Counted from the first letter of the stretch, positions 1 through 8,699 are shown. The stretch is 64,000 nucleotides of DNA from Phycobacter azelaicus (GCF_014884385.1 NZ_WKFH01000003.1:1892001-1956000); one strand, 5' to 3'. The notes: generated by a model not told the origin, from the letters alone. A program made the numbers and translations.

Positions 1-619
1 AGTCGAAAAGCGCCTTGACCTTGGCCTCTTCGACACCGGCGATCACGCCACCAACCTCGGTTGCTGCGGAGAACAGCGCGGCGGTTTTACCGCGCACCAC
101 TTGTAGATAGATGGCCTCATCGGTCTTGAGGTCGGTTGCTGCAGTCATCTGCAACACTTCGCCCTCTGCGATGGTGGCCGACGCATTGGCAAGGATGTCC
201 AGCACGCGCAGCGATCCCGTTTCGACCATCAACTGGAAGCTGCGGGCAAAGAGATAGTCCCCAACCAAAACCGAGCTTTTGTTGTCCCACAGAAGGTTGG
301 CCGTCGGGCGGCCCCGACGCTGGCCGCTTTCATCGACCACGTCATCGTGCAGCAATGTTGCCGTGTGAATGAATTCCACCGTGGCGGCAAGCTTTACATG
401 GTTGTCGCCCTCGTAGCCACACAGGCGCGCGGCAGCCAGTGTCAGCATGGGCCGCAGGCGTTTGCCGCCTGCCTCGACCAGATGCGCGGTCACCTCGGGG
501 ATGCGGGGCGCATGCTCAGACGCCATGCGTGTACGGATCAGACTGTTTACCGCCGCCATTTCCTCGCTGAGGGTGGCTGCCAGCATCTCATGCGGCTTTT
601 GCATTGTCACTTGGTCCAT
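1..619 (-). CDS. ispB: Polyprenyl (octaprenyl/decaprenyl) diphosphate synthase, 3' part cut off by the window edge
   Basis: Trans-isoprenyl diphosphate synthase that elongates farnesyl diphosphate into the ubiquinone side chain. The visible N-terminal 206 residues contain the substrate-binding GGKRLRPM segment and the first aspartate-rich motif LLHDDVVDES, followed by RGRPTAN and LVGDYLFARSF, all typical of the IspB/DdsA group. The second aspartate-rich motif lies beyond the window. The start is the ATG that gives MDQVTMQKPHEM; a further in-frame ATG (MQKPHEM) is possible and no strong ribosome-binding site separates them. It is divergent from the DUF2007 gene that begins at 677, so the roughly 57 bp between them should hold both promoters. 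The chain length made cannot be read from the fragment. Confidence 0.9.
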   Translation of the reverse strand, partial: MDQVTMQKPHEMLAATLSEEMAAVNSLIRTRMASEHAPRIPEVTAHLVEAGGKRLRPMLTLAAARLCGYEGDNHVKLAATVEFIHTATLLHDDVVDESGQRRGRPTANLLWDNKSSVLVGDYLFARSFQLMVETGSLRVLDILANASATIAEGEVLQMTAATDLKTDEAIYLQVVRGKTAALFSAATEVGGVIAGVEEAKVKALFD

Positions 620-676
620 TGCATTCTCGGCTTTCACGCTCGACAAGGTAGTGCCCTTGCTCTTAGATCCATCCCC

Positions 677-892
677 ATGAAGGAACTTCTGCGCAGCACC
701 GATCCAACCGTCCTGGCCTTTGCCTCCGCCCTTCTTGAGGGTGAGGATATAGACTGCTTTCATGTGGACGTAAATATGAGCGTCCTCACTGGAGGGATCG
801 GGGCGATCCCGCAAAGGCTGCTGGTCCATCCGGATGATTACGACCCGGCGCTGAAGGTTCTGCTGGACAACCAGATCCCATTGGGACGATGA
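677..892 (+). CDS. DUF2007 family small protein
   Basis: A 71-residue protein starting MKELLRSTDPTVLAFA and containing the LLEGEDIDCFHVDVNMS segment characteristic of DUF2007, a small ferredoxin-like fold sometimes called a putative signal-transducing protein. Its biochemical role is unknown. The start at 677 is chosen because the family begins at this methionine; the same frame is open further upstream but only as extension. The stop overlaps the next start by four bases (ATGA at 889-892), so it is probably translated together with the methyltransferase. Confidence 0.85.
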   Translation: MKELLRSTDPTVLAFASALLEGEDIDCFHVDVNMSVLTGGIGAIPQRLLVHPDDYDPALKVLLDNQIPLGR

Positions 893-1662
893 GCGCGTTT
901 ACTGATAGCGATCTGACCTGCAACGACTTTCTGGGAGGGCGGGTGCGGCTTTTGCAGCCCTTAAGAGGTTACCGCGCTGGTGTGGATCCGGTTCTTCTTG
1001 CAGCCAGCGTAGAGGCAGATCACGGCGACAGCGTGCTCGAACTGGGCTGCGGCGCAGGGCAGGCGCTCTTGTGTCTTGGTGCGCGCATCAAGAACCTGTC
1101 CTTGACCGGAGTGGAAGTGCAGGGCGCCTACGCAGACCTGGCGCGTCGCAATGCCGCGCTAAACGCGCAGGAGCTTGAGATCTTCGAGGCGGATTTGTCA
1201 GCGCTCCCCGCTGACTTGCGACAGCGCCAGTTTGCCCATGTCATTGCCAACCCGCCCTATTATCGCGCAGGCGCCCATAGTCAGGCCGAGGATGCAGGGC
1301 GTCGAGTTGCGCTGGGAGAGGAGACGCCTTTGGAGGAATGGATCGCTATTGCCGCCAAACGGCTGGCCCCGCGCGGCTACCTCCACATGATCCAGCGGGC
1401 GGACCGGCTGGCGGACATGCTGAAGGCCTGTGACGGGCGGCTCGGCTCGATCGAAGTGCTGCCCCTTGCCCCGCGGCAGGAGCGGGCGGCAGAACTGGTG
1501 ATCCTGCGCGCGCGCAAGGGAGGCAAAGCAGCCTTCCGCCTTCATGCGCCGCTTGTCCTGCACGAAGGGGTGCGCCACGAGCGGGACGGGGAGAGTTACA
1601 CCTCCGAGATCTCTGCTGTCTTGCGGCACGGCGCGCCGCTCCCCTGGCCATCAGCGCGGTGA
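889..1662 (+). CDS. tRNA1(Val) (adenine-N6)-methyltransferase-like protein (TrmN6 family)
   Basis: S-adenosylmethionine-dependent methyltransferase of 257 residues. It shows the SAM-binding motif ELGCGAG at about residues 51-57 and the N6-adenine catalytic motif NPPY at 121-124. The family (TrmN6/YfiC) methylates A37 of tRNA1(Val) in E. coli; whether this protein has the same substrate is inferred from family only. It overlaps the DUF2007 stop by four bases. A short hairpin at 1719-1735 follows the gene but lacks a clear T-tract. Confidence 0.85.
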   Translation: MSAFTDSDLTCNDFLGGRVRLLQPLRGYRAGVDPVLLAASVEADHGDSVLELGCGAGQALLCLGARIKNLSLTGVEVQGAYADLARRNAALNAQELEIFEADLSALPADLRQRQFAHVIANPPYYRAGAHSQAEDAGRRVALGEETPLEEWIAIAAKRLAPRGYLHMIQRADRLADMLKACDGRLGSIEVLPLAPRQERAAELVILRARKGGKAAFRLHAPLVLHEGVRHERDGESYTSEISAVLRHGAPLPWPSAR

Positions 1663-1939
1663 TTGAGCGAAAATGCGGCTCTGACACCTGTGATCCGGGA
1701 TTTCGCAGCCGCGCGAATGTGGGTATGTGACCCACGGCTTTCAAGCATATGCCGACCGTTTTGCGCCTGCGTTGCGCCTTTATTGCCGATGTTCGGTGCC
1801 GATTTTGGCGGTCTTTGGCTGATGCGACAATTTGATGACAAAACCGTGCGTCTGCAGCGTGACAGATTCGATTTCTTGTGCTCCACTCAAATTGTCTTGC
1901 ACCGTGCAGGACGTATCTTGCTCAAAAAGGAGGAACGGC

Positions 1940-2119
1940 ATGAGCCTAAGCTCGCATCTGACTGAACTGAAGAAGAAGCACGAGCACCTCAGCATGGAAG
2001 TTGAACAAGCCCAACGCGCACCCGGCGCTGACGGTCTTCAAGTCGCGGCCATGAAAAAGCAGAAACTCAAACTCAAGGAAGAGATCGAACGACTTTCGGT
2101 CGCTGAACTGGCCCACTGA
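1940..2119 (+). CDS. YdcH family small protein (DUF465)
   Basis: A 59-residue protein beginning MSLSSHLTELKKKHEHL, rich in Lys and Glu with heptad-like spacing over its whole length, matching the YdcH/DUF465 family of small helical proteins of unknown function. The start is set by a very good ribosome-binding site (AAGGAGG, 1927-1933); the open frame extends upstream to 1832 but without such a site. It stands alone, 277 bp after the methyltransferase, and is followed by a strong terminator at 2206-2232, so it is probably an independent, well-expressed transcript. Confidence 0.88.
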   Translation: MSLSSHLTELKKKHEHLSMEVEQAQRAPGADGLQVAAMKKQKLKLKEEIERLSVAELAH

Positions 2120-2205
2120 GCCATCCGTCCCGGTAATGAACCGGGGAATATTACCAAAGGCGGCGCCTGTGTGCGCTGCCACATACCTCGGAATGACCCA
2201 AGACC

Positions 2206-2232
2206 GGGCTGCCGAACCTCGGCAGCCCTTTT
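2206..2232 (+). terminator. Rho-independent terminator after the YdcH-like gene
   Basis: Perfect 10-bp stem (GGGCTGCCGA, 2206-2215, with TCGGCAGCCC, 2219-2228), 3-base loop and TTTT. Confidence 0.9.
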
Positions 2233-2254
2233 GTACTCCATAGCGTCAGGTGGG

Positions 2255-3142
2255 CTAGGCTTTTGCGCTGCTGCGTGCGGCCAGCGCGGCGCCGGCGGTG
2301 ATCAGCAGGGCTGCGATGGCCAGGGACCATGTCGGGGCGGCGACCCCACAGACAACGAGGATCACCGTCGAGAGAAGCGGCGCCGCATAAGAGCTGGTGC
2401 CCAAAAGCTGGATGTCCCCCTTCTTGACACCAATATCCCAGACGTAGAAGGCCAGCCCAACCGGCCCGAGCCCGAGCCCGATGGCGGAGAGCCAACCGAT
2501 GGCGCCATCCGGCCAGACCGTTTCTTCCAGCGCAAAATGCATGCCCCACGATAAGACCGCAGTCGCTAGGCAAAAGACGGCGACAGAGGCCGTTGGCGCA
2601 TTGCCCAAACGACGAGACAGGACAGAGTAGCTGGACCAGGTGAGAGCGCAAAGAAAGGCAAGCCCGTAGCCCGGCAAATACTGCGTGTCGATACCGGTTG
2701 CACCGCCCCCAAGGATCGTGGCCGCCCCGGCAAAGGCCAACAGCGCCCCGATCAGATGCCCCAGACGCAGACGCTCACCTGGCAAGAGGCCGGAGAACAG
2801 GACGATCAGCAGCGGCCAAAGATAAGCGATCAGCCCTGCCTCGGCAGCGGGGGCGAGCCGCAGTGCCGAGAAATAAAGGGCGTGATAGCCAAAAAGCCCC
2901 AATGTGCCAAAAAGGTAGACGCGCAAAGGCACGTAGCGCAGTTCTTGCAACCCGCCGCTCAGCAAGGTCCAGGCAAGGCCGATGGAGCCGCCGATGGAAA
3001 AGCAGATCGCATTCAGCAGGAGGGGAGGTGCAGGCGCCGTGCCGACGGTGAAAAGGGCCAGCAGTGCCCACAAGAGAACCGCCACAAATCCAATCGCGGT
3101 GGCCCGGCCTTGCGCGCGGGCATCGGGGGGGCTGGCAGTCAT
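2255..3142 (-). CDS. EamA family (drug/metabolite superfamily) transporter
   Basis: Inner-membrane exporter of 295 residues with about ten hydrophobic segments arranged as two EamA halves; the first half carries the LIAYLWPLLIVLFS segment seen in YddG-like amino acid exporters. The substrate is unknown; YddG relatives export aromatic amino acids, which is only a family hint. Its ATG overlaps the stop of the upstream LysR gene (ATGA, 3139-3142), so regulator and transporter are translationally coupled, and the regulator is likely to sense the exported compound. Confidence 0.88.
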   Translation of the reverse strand: MTASPPDARAQGRATAIGFVAVLLWALLALFTVGTAPAPPLLLNAICFSIGGSIGLAWTLLSGGLQELRYVPLRVYLFGTLGLFGYHALYFSALRLAPAAEAGLIAYLWPLLIVLFSGLLPGERLRLGHLIGALLAFAGAATILGGGATGIDTQYLPGYGLAFLCALTWSSYSVLSRRLGNAPTASVAVFCLATAVLSWGMHFALEETVWPDGAIGWLSAIGLGLGPVGLAFYVWDIGVKKGDIQLLGTSSYAAPLLSTVILVVCGVAAPTWSLAIAALLITAGAALAARSSAKA

Positions 3143-4086
3143 TTCAGGGAGATCTCTTCCACGGGGATAATCTCGAAACCTTCCGACACATAAGAAGTTT
3201 TTTCAATCTCTCCCATGAACCAATCGCGAAATGCCTTGATCTGGGGGCGATCCTCGGTGCCCTTCGCGCAGACAAAGCGAAACCGGCCCTGGATCCCGAT
3301 GGCCGTCTTGAAAGGTGCCACCAGGCGGCCTGCATGGAGGTCGGTAACAATGACAGCCCTGCGTCCAAGGGCGACACCAACGCCTGCTAGGGCCGCGTCA
3401 ACCGCGTGGTCCGCCTGCGAGAAGTGGGCACCGTGGGAAGGGGCGAAATCAATACCCTGGCTGGCGAACCAGGCGGGCCAGTCACAGGGCGGCGTGATGA
3501 AGTGCAGGGATTCGTCGAACAGGAGCGGCGCCTCTGTCAGGCTTTCCGGCGTGGTGTATTTTTCCGCCAGCTCCGGCGTCATGACCGGCGTCAGCCATTC
3601 ATTGCGCAGCGGCAGGGACCACAGCCCTTCGTCGGGACCGAGGCCGAAGCGGATCGCCACGTCCACCTCGTCGCGGTCAAAGTCCATCATCCGGAGGGTG
3701 GCGGAGAAGCGAAGATCAATTTCAGGATGGGCGCGGGCGAACTCATAGAGCCTGGGCGCCAACCATTTTGCCGTAAAAGCTGGGCCGGCTGTCACGGTGA
3801 GGGTGCTGTTGTCCTGCAGACGGCGGGTTGCACGCCAGGCATCGCCCAGTATTTCAAAGCCTTCGGCGGCGCCTGGGGCCAGGGTGCGTCCGGCCTCTGT
3901 CAGTTCGACCGCGCGGTTGAGGCGGCGGAACAGCGGCTCGCCCAAATGCTCTTCGAGCGATTTGATCTGGAAGGACAGTGCGGCGGGCGTCACGTTCAAT
4001 TCCTCTGCCGCCTTGGCAAAAGACATGTGGCGGGCAGCGGCATCAAAGGCACGCAGGGCGGTCAAGGGAGGCAGACGATCTGGCAT
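3139..4086 (-). CDS. LysR family transcriptional regulator (GcvA-like)
   Basis: A 315-residue LysR-type regulator: N-terminal winged helix-turn-helix (residues about 1-65, starting MPDRLPPLTALRAFDAAARH) and C-terminal effector-binding domain. The text LPPLTALRAFDAAARH with SFAKAAEELNVTPAALS is the GcvA/AmpR-like variant. The frame is open to 4155, but the family always begins near MPDRLPPL, so 4086 is preferred. It is the first gene of a two-gene unit with the EamA transporter. LysR proteins usually bind their own promoter; that would lie between 4087 and the divergent small gene at 4202. Confidence 0.87.
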   Translation of the reverse strand: MPDRLPPLTALRAFDAAARHMSFAKAAEELNVTPAALSFQIKSLEEHLGEPLFRRLNRAVELTEAGRTLAPGAAEGFEILGDAWRATRRLQDNSTLTVTAGPAFTAKWLAPRLYEFARAHPEIDLRFSATLRMMDFDRDEVDVAIRFGLGPDEGLWSLPLRNEWLTPVMTPELAEKYTTPESLTEAPLLFDESLHFITPPCDWPAWFASQGIDFAPSHGAHFSQADHAVDAALAGVGVALGRRAVIVTDLHAGRLVAPFKTAIGIQGRFRFVCAKGTEDRPQIKAFRDWFMGEIEKTSYVSEGFEIIPVEEISLK

Positions 4087-4201
4087 AGCCACATAAGTAA
4101 TACTTAACTGAACGGATGAAAAGTCTCGTTTGTAAGCTGTCTTCCGGTAGCTCATATTCAGATCAGGTTAACGATGTTGATCCGAAACGGAGGTTTGCAA
4201 G

Positions 4202-4348
4202 ATGGAATATACAGCCAACGCAGATATCAAACTGGCCATGCAGCGCGCCCACGCGGAACGCGGTCAGGTTCTGAAGTCCTTCTGGGCGCGGCTGTTTCGC
4301 CGCAGCAAACCCAGCTTGGTTCACGCTGGAGTTTCCCGCTGGGCATAG
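4202..4348 (+). CDS. Small basic protein, 48 residues, function unknown
   Basis: An ORF encoding 48 residues that starts MEYTANADIKLAMQRAHAER and ends in VSRWA. A good ribosome-binding site (CGGAGG) lies upstream of the ATG, and a strong terminator at 4376-4410 follows. The composition (amphipathic helix, then SFWARLFRRSK) suggests a membrane-surface or nucleic-acid-interacting peptide, but this is only inference. It is divergent from the LysR gene. I do not recognise a named family. Confidence 0.65.
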   Translation: MEYTANADIKLAMQRAHAERGQVLKSFWARLFRRSKPSLVHAGVSRWA

Positions 4349-4375
4349 CGCGCATGTCCTTACGGGATTTGAAAA

Positions 4376-4410
4376 GGGCCGGTCCTGATGGACCGGCCCT
4401 TGTTCTTTTT
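4376..4410. terminator. Bidirectional terminator between the 48-residue gene and phaB
   Basis: Perfect 10-bp stem GGGCCGGTCC / GGACCGGCCC with TGAT loop. A T-rich tract follows on the plus strand and a run of A precedes it (T on the minus strand), so it can serve both converging transcripts. Confidence 0.88.
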
Positions 4411-4428
4411 GGCACCTGCGGCCTGGGA

Positions 4429-5151
4429 TCAGACGAAGAACTGACCGCCGTTGGCCGAAATGGTCGAGCCGTTGATAAATCCTGCATCGTCAGAGGCCAG
4501 GAAGGTCACGCAGCGCGCGATTTCCTCGGGCTCGCCCAGACGTCCGGTCGGGATCTGGCCGATGATCGATTCGCGAACCTTTTCCGGCACCGCCATCACC
4601 ATTTCGGTGGCAATGTAGCCGGGGCAGATCGCGTTTGCAGTGATGCCTGCACGGGCGCCTTCCTGCGCTAGGGACTTCACGATGCCCAGATCGCCGGCCT
4701 TTGTTGCGGCATAGTTCACCTGGGCGAACTGTCCTTTCTGCCCGTTGATCGAGGAGATCACGATGATGCGGCCGAACTTGCGCTCGCGCATGCCGGGCCA
4801 CACCGGGTGAATGGTGTTGAACACGCCGGTGAGGTTTGTGTCGATCACCTGGTGCCACTGCTCGGGGGTCATCTTGTGAAAGGGCGCATCGCGGGTGATG
4901 CCAGCATTGGCGACGACCACATCGATTGGGCCCAGATCTGCTTCGACCTTTTCGATGCCGGCCTTGCTTTCATCGTAGTCGCCAACGTTCCACTTGTAGG
5001 TCTGGATGCCGGTTTCTTCGGTGAACTTGGCCGCGGCTTCGTCATTGCCGGCATAGGTGGCCGCGACGTTATAGCCTTGGGCTTTCAGCGCCTTGGAAAT
5101 TGCTGCGCCGATGCCGCGGGAGCCGCCGGTGACGAGTGCAGTACGTGCCAT
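4429..5151 (-). CDS. phaB: Acetoacetyl-CoA reductase (NADPH)
   Basis: Short-chain dehydrogenase of 240 residues that reduces acetoacetyl-CoA to (R)-3-hydroxybutyryl-CoA for polyhydroxybutyrate synthesis. Visible motifs: cofactor loop TGGSRGIG (8-15), NAG (82-84), the serine of VISS (133-134), Tyr147 and Lys151 of YAATK, and the C-terminal GLASDDAGFINGSTISANGG-type ending of PhbB. Ribosome-binding site GGAGG precedes the ATG. It lies downstream of phaA on the same strand, but a hairpin after phaA and a 190-bp gap holding a palindrome (5241-5252) suggest that phaB also has its own promoter. The product is also the substrate source for the ethylmalonyl-CoA pathway. Confidence 0.95.
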   Translation of the reverse strand: MARTALVTGGSRGIGAAISKALKAQGYNVAATYAGNDEAAAKFTEETGIQTYKWNVGDYDESKAGIEKVEADLGPIDVVVANAGITRDAPFHKMTPEQWHQVIDTNLTGVFNTIHPVWPGMRERKFGRIIVISSINGQKGQFAQVNYAATKAGDLGIVKSLAQEGARAGITANAICPGYIATEMVMAVPEKVRESIIGQIPTGRLGEPEEIARCVTFLASDDAGFINGSTISANGGQFFV

Positions 5152-5240
5152 TGAGTTTTCCTCCAGTGATTCATTTGCTTGGTAATCTTGCTACATGTGA
5201 GGCCGATTATGCGCAACAATATTTCGCGGCAAATTTTTGC

Positions 5241-5252
5241 TGCGGTGCCGCA
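5241..5252. promoter_or_regulatory. Candidate PhaR-type operator upstream of phaB
   Basis: Inverted repeat TGCGG-TG-CCGCA with A/T-rich flanks, about 90 bp upstream of the phaB start. It resembles the TGC-rich sites reported for the polyhydroxyalkanoate repressor PhaR, but it is a weaker match than the site upstream of phaA. Assignment is by inference. Confidence 0.4.
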
Positions 5253-5290
5253 TAAATTGTCGCACCCCTACAAACCTCTGAAGCATAAAA

Positions 5291-5316
5291 GAAAAGGGCG
5301 CCACAGTGACGCCCTT
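5291..5316 (-). terminator. Terminator after phaA
   Basis: GGGCG...CGCCC stem (5296-5315) with CAC/GTG inner pairs; on the minus strand it is followed by TTTTC. It lies 26 bp beyond the phaA stop. Confidence 0.75.
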
Positions 5317-5341
5317 TGTTATGTCAGGTTTTGCGCTGCAA

Positions 5342-6517
5342 TTACGGGCGCTCCACGCACATGGCGACGCCCATGCCGCCGCCGATGCAGAGGGTCGCGA
5401 GGCCCTTCTTTGCGCCCCGCCGCTTCATCTCGAACAGAAGTGTGTTCAGCACCCGGCAGCCCGAGGCGCCGATGGGGTGGCCGATGGCGATGGCGCCGCC
5501 GTTGACGTTGACGATCTCGGGATCCCAGCCCATTTCCTTGTTCACGGCGCAGGCCTGCGCTGCAAAGGCTTCATTGGCTTCGACCAGATCCAGGTCCGAT
5601 GCGCTCCAGCCGGCCTTTTCCAGCGCCTTGCGCGACGCGTAGATTGGGCCGACACCCATGATCGAGGGATCGAGACCGGCGGTCGCGTAAGAGGCGATCC
5701 GCGCCAGCGGCTCGATGCCGCGCTTCTCGGCTTCATCCGCGCTCATCAGAAGGGTGGCGGCGGCGCCGTCGTTGAGACCCGAAGCGTTGGCTGCGGTGAC
5801 CGAGCCGTCCTTGGTGAAGGCCGGGCGCAGTTTCTGCATCGCTTCGATGGTGGCGCCGTGGCGGATGTATTCATCGCTGTCCACCACGATGTCGCCTTTG
5901 CGGGTCTTCACGGTGAAGGGGGTGATCTCGTCGGCGAATTTGCCAGCCTTCTGTGCCGCTTCGGCCTTGTTTTGGCTGGCGACGGCGAATTCGTCTTGCT
6001 GATCGCGGGAGATCTGCCACTTTTCGGCGACATTCTCGGCGGTCTGACCCATGTGATAGCCGTTGAAGGCGTCCCACAGACCATCGCGGATCATGGTGTC
6101 GATGTATTTCATGTCGCCCATCTTGTGGCCGGCGCGCAGGTGGGCCGCATGGGGGCTGAGGGTCATGTTCTCCTGACCACCTGCACAGACGATGGAGGCG
6201 TCCCCCAACTGGATGTGCTGAGCGCCAAGGGCGACGGCGCGCAGGCCCGAGCCGCAGACCTGGTTGATACCCCAGGCAGCGCTTTCGATCGGTAGGCCGG
6301 CGTTGATGTGAGCCTGGCGGGCAGGGTTCTGGCCCTGAGCCGCAGTCAGTACCTGCCCGAGAATAGTTTCCGAAATCTCGCTCTTGTCCACACCGGCACG
6401 GGCGACGACGGCTTCCAATACTGCAGCCCCCAGATCGTGGGCCGGGGTATTGGCGAATGCGCCGCCAAAGCTTCCCACGGCGGTCCGCGCGGCGGATGCG
6501 ATTACAACATTGGTCAT
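5342..6517 (-). CDS. phaA: Acetyl-CoA C-acetyltransferase (beta-ketothiolase)
   Basis: Biosynthetic thiolase of 391 residues condensing two acetyl-CoA to acetoacetyl-CoA. The nucleophilic Cys88 sits in [10 protein letters not shown]; the [10 protein letters not shown] segment with the catalytic histidine and the second catalytic cysteine in LCIGGGMG (Cys377) are present. Length and motifs fit PhaA/AtoB type thiolases. Together with phaB it supplies precursors for polyhydroxybutyrate and for the crotonyl-CoA entering the ethylmalonyl-CoA pathway. A perfect CTGCN4GCAG palindrome lies 119 bp upstream of the start (6636-6655). The synthase phaC and the regulator phaR are not in this window. Confidence 0.95.
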   Translation of the reverse strand: MTNVVIASAARTAVGSFGGAFANTPAHDLGAAVLEAVVARAGVDKSEISETILGQVLTAAQGQNPARQAHINAGLPIESAAWGINQVCGSGLRAVALGAQHIQLGDASIVCAGGQENMTLSPHAAHLRAGHKMGDMKYIDTMIRDGLWDAFNGYHMGQTAENVAEKWQISRDQQDEFAVASQNKAEAAQKAGKFADEITPFTVKTRKGDIVVDSDEYIRHGATIEAMQKLRPAFTKDGSVTAANASGLNDGAAATLLMSADEAEKRGIEPLARIASYATAGLDPSIMGVGPIYASRKALEKAGWSASDLDLVEANEAFAAQACAVNKEMGWDPEIVNVNGGAIAIGHPIGASGCRVLNTLLFEMKRRGAKKGLATLCIGGGMGVAMCVERP

Positions 6518-6635
6518 TGATATGGGTCCTCTGCCATCAAATGTACGTGGGACAGTCCTGCCAGCGCGGATAACGTTGAAATCAAAACACCGCGATAGCG
6601 ACCTTCCCTCCCTTAGTCCCGGGCAGGCATAGCGT

Positions 6636-6655
6636 ATTGCTGCACCTGCAGCAAT
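6636..6655. promoter_or_regulatory. Candidate PhaR operator upstream of phaA
   Basis: Perfect 9-bp inverted repeat ATTGCTGCA-CC-TGCAGCAAT. Its core CTGC-ACCT-GCAG matches the CTGCN3-4GCAG pattern that I recall for PhaR in Rhodobacter and Paracoccus. It lies between the EAL gene terminator and phaA, where the phaA promoter must be. Confidence 0.55.
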
Positions 6656-6702
6656 CGACAGGGTGTCTCAGGGGTTGAAGGGAAGTCAACCGTCAGACAT
6701 GC

Positions 6703-6726
6703 AAAAAGCCACCGTTTGGTGGCTTT
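6703..6726 (-). terminator. Terminator after the EAL-domain gene
   Basis: Perfect 9-bp stem AAAGCCACC / GGTGGCTTT with GTTT loop, followed by T residues on the minus strand. Confidence 0.88.
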
Positions 6727-6755
6727 GAAGCTGGAGCGAGAAGGCTGCCCCGTAT

Positions 6756-7595
6756 TCAGGCGCGGCTGCGCTCTTTCAGCTCTTCCAGCCAGGGGGGGCT
6801 GACCGTGGGCGCTCCAAAGAGGAAGCCTTGCATGCAGTCCACACCGATGGACACCAGAAATTGCGCATCGACCTCGGATTCGACCGACTCGGCCACCACC
6901 AGCATATCGAACTGTTTGGCGATCCCAACCAGCGCGCATGTAACCGCCTGATTGTCGGCGTTCTCGCTGATGCCGCGAATGAATTGCCCGTCGATCTTGA
7001 CCGCATCGAAAAAGAAGTTGCGGAAGTGGCCGATAGCTGTCGTGCCGGCGCCAAAGTTGTCGAGCGCAAAGGCGATGCCGTGCTTTTGCATCCGCTGCAT
7101 GAAGTCGATGACCAACTCCGGAGTGGCAATTGCCGAAGCCTCCGAGATTTCAAGGATCAACCGCTCGCCGATGGTTTCATCCTTTTTCAGGAAGCGGTTC
7201 AGCACATCCATCCAGCGTCCATAGCCGATGGAGCGGGCTGACATGTTAACCGAAAGGCGGATCTGCGGTGATTTCGCCAGGGCCCTCAGGCCGTGCTGCA
7301 GGGCCAGGCAGTCAAGGGCGCGCCCGATTTCGGTCTCTTCCACGACCCCCATGAATTCGCGTGCGGGTATGACGCGGCCGGTTGGGTCCAGAACCCGGAT
7401 ATAGCCTTCGTAGAATGCTGTTTGGTGGGGCGGCATGGCCTGCATCACCGGTTGGAAGGCCAACATGGTTTGATCGTGTTTCACCGCCTCCGCGACCATG
7501 TCGAGGGTCGAGCGGTCGCGCGATGCGACGGCCGCGCTCAGCGGGTTCTCGGCACCTTCCGGCATGTCCGCCTTTTTCCAGCGTCTTTTGTTCAC
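6756..7595 (-). CDS. EAL-domain protein, probably a degenerate c-di-GMP phosphodiesterase or sensor
   Basis: A 279-residue cytoplasmic protein that is essentially a lone EAL domain. The signature EAL reads EGY (FYEGYIRVL); the DDFG motif reads DNFG (LDNFGAG), so one of the two metal-binding aspartates is Asn. Other key positions remain: NMSARS, LEISE, VKIDGQF, VVAESVE and QGFLFG. Known EAL proteins with such losses bind c-di-GMP without cleaving it or act through protein contacts; that is inference here. The start used is GTG (7595), preceded by GAGGGA; an ATG ten codons further in is an alternative. It has its own terminator (6703-6726). Confidence 0.85.
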   Translation of the reverse strand: MNKRRWKKADMPEGAENPLSAAVASRDRSTLDMVAEAVKHDQTMLAFQPVMQAMPPHQTAFYEGYIRVLDPTGRVIPAREFMGVVEETEIGRALDCLALQHGLRALAKSPQIRLSVNMSARSIGYGRWMDVLNRFLKKDETIGERLILEISEASAIATPELVIDFMQRMQKHGIAFALDNFGAGTTAIGHFRNFFFDAVKIDGQFIRGISENADNQAVTCALVGIAKQFDMLVVAESVESEVDAQFLVSIGVDCMQGFLFGAPTVSPPWLEELKERSRA

Positions 7596-7739
7596 CGTGA
7601 TTCCCTCGGCTTGTCCTGTGCAAAAGCATGTAAACTATGCGTTGGTTCTCACTGTCGGGCAAAAGGGTGAACTGAGGTTTAAGGTTCCAATTTTATTGAA
7701 ATTGCCTGCGTGGACACAGGTGCTCCGGGCGGTATTGGG

Positions 7740-8687
7740 TCAGGAGGCGTCGGCAGGTGTTTCAAAGCCCGGTGTGCCCCTGTCCTGTGGATTGCGGGCC
7801 AGGTGCTTGGCCTTGATCTCTTCGCTGGTATCTCGGCTTCCGTCGTGGCTGTAGCCGGGCGGGGCAACCGCGTAGAGCAGGCGCTGTTTCAGGGAGAGGC
7901 CCGGCTGGGCCATATCACGAAAGATGCCGACCCATTCATGAAAGGCGACGCGCAGCGGGTTGAAGGTGCCAATATTATGCACAAGCCCGTAATCCACGCG
8001 GTCATTCTCCTGCTCGGGGACGAAGGTTCCGAAAATCTTGTCCCAGATGATGAAGACGCCGGCATAGTTGCAATCCAGATAACGCGGGTTGCGCCCGTGG
8101 TGCGCACGGTGGTGGCTGGGCGTGTTCATCACGGCCTCGAACCAGCGGGGCATCTTGCCGATTGCCTCGGTATGGATCCAGAACTGGTAGACAAGGTTGA
8201 TGCCGCCTACGAACAGCACCAGCGCCGGGTGAAAGCCCATCAGCACCAAAGGCGCGCGGACCACCATCATGAAGGTGAAGGTGCCGGTCCAGGTCTGCCG
8301 CAAGGCGGTTGTCAGGTTATAGTGCTGACTTGAGTGATGGTTCACATGGCTGGCCCAGACCCAGCGCACCCTGTGGCCAAAGCGATGCACCCAGTAGTAC
8401 CGCAGATCATCCAGCACAAAACAGGCGAGGATCGCCCAGATCGATGTGCCCATGTCCAGCGGGGTGACCCGCCACAAGAGCATGAAGAATCCCCATGCGA
8501 TGAACCCCAGAAGGATCCCCGAGGCCACACTGCCTGCCCCCATAATCAGCGAGGTGAGCGCATCGCGCGTCTCGTAACGCCCGCCGCGCCCCTTGATGGC
8601 AATCCAGATGAACTCGGCCAGGATCGCGGCAATGAAGAAGGGCACCGCATATTGGGTAACGTCAGGGTATGAGATCGGATCACTCAT
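7740..8687 (-). CDS. Sterol desaturase / fatty acid hydroxylase family membrane protein
   Basis: Integral membrane di-iron oxygenase of 315 residues. The eight-histidine ligand pattern is intact: HRFGH (101-105), HVNHH (114-118), His172 and HHRAHH (192-197), set among four or more hydrophobic segments. Family members hydroxylate or desaturate lipids or sterols; the substrate is not evident here. It starts 12 bp after a small membrane-protein gene on the same strand, with ribosome-binding site GGAG, and looks like the last gene of a unit that also holds a 2-oxoglutarate/Fe(II) hydroxylase. Confidence 0.9.
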   Translation of the reverse strand: MSDPISYPDVTQYAVPFFIAAILAEFIWIAIKGRGGRYETRDALTSLIMGAGSVASGILLGFIAWGFFMLLWRVTPLDMGTSIWAILACFVLDDLRYYWVHRFGHRVRWVWASHVNHHSSQHYNLTTALRQTWTGTFTFMMVVRAPLVLMGFHPALVLFVGGINLVYQFWIHTEAIGKMPRWFEAVMNTPSHHRAHHGRNPRYLDCNYAGVFIIWDKIFGTFVPEQENDRVDYGLVHNIGTFNPLRVAFHEWVGIFRDMAQPGLSLKQRLLYAVAPPGYSHDGSRDTSEEIKAKHLARNPQDRGTPGFETPADAS

Positions 8688-8699
8688 GGTGGGGCTCCG

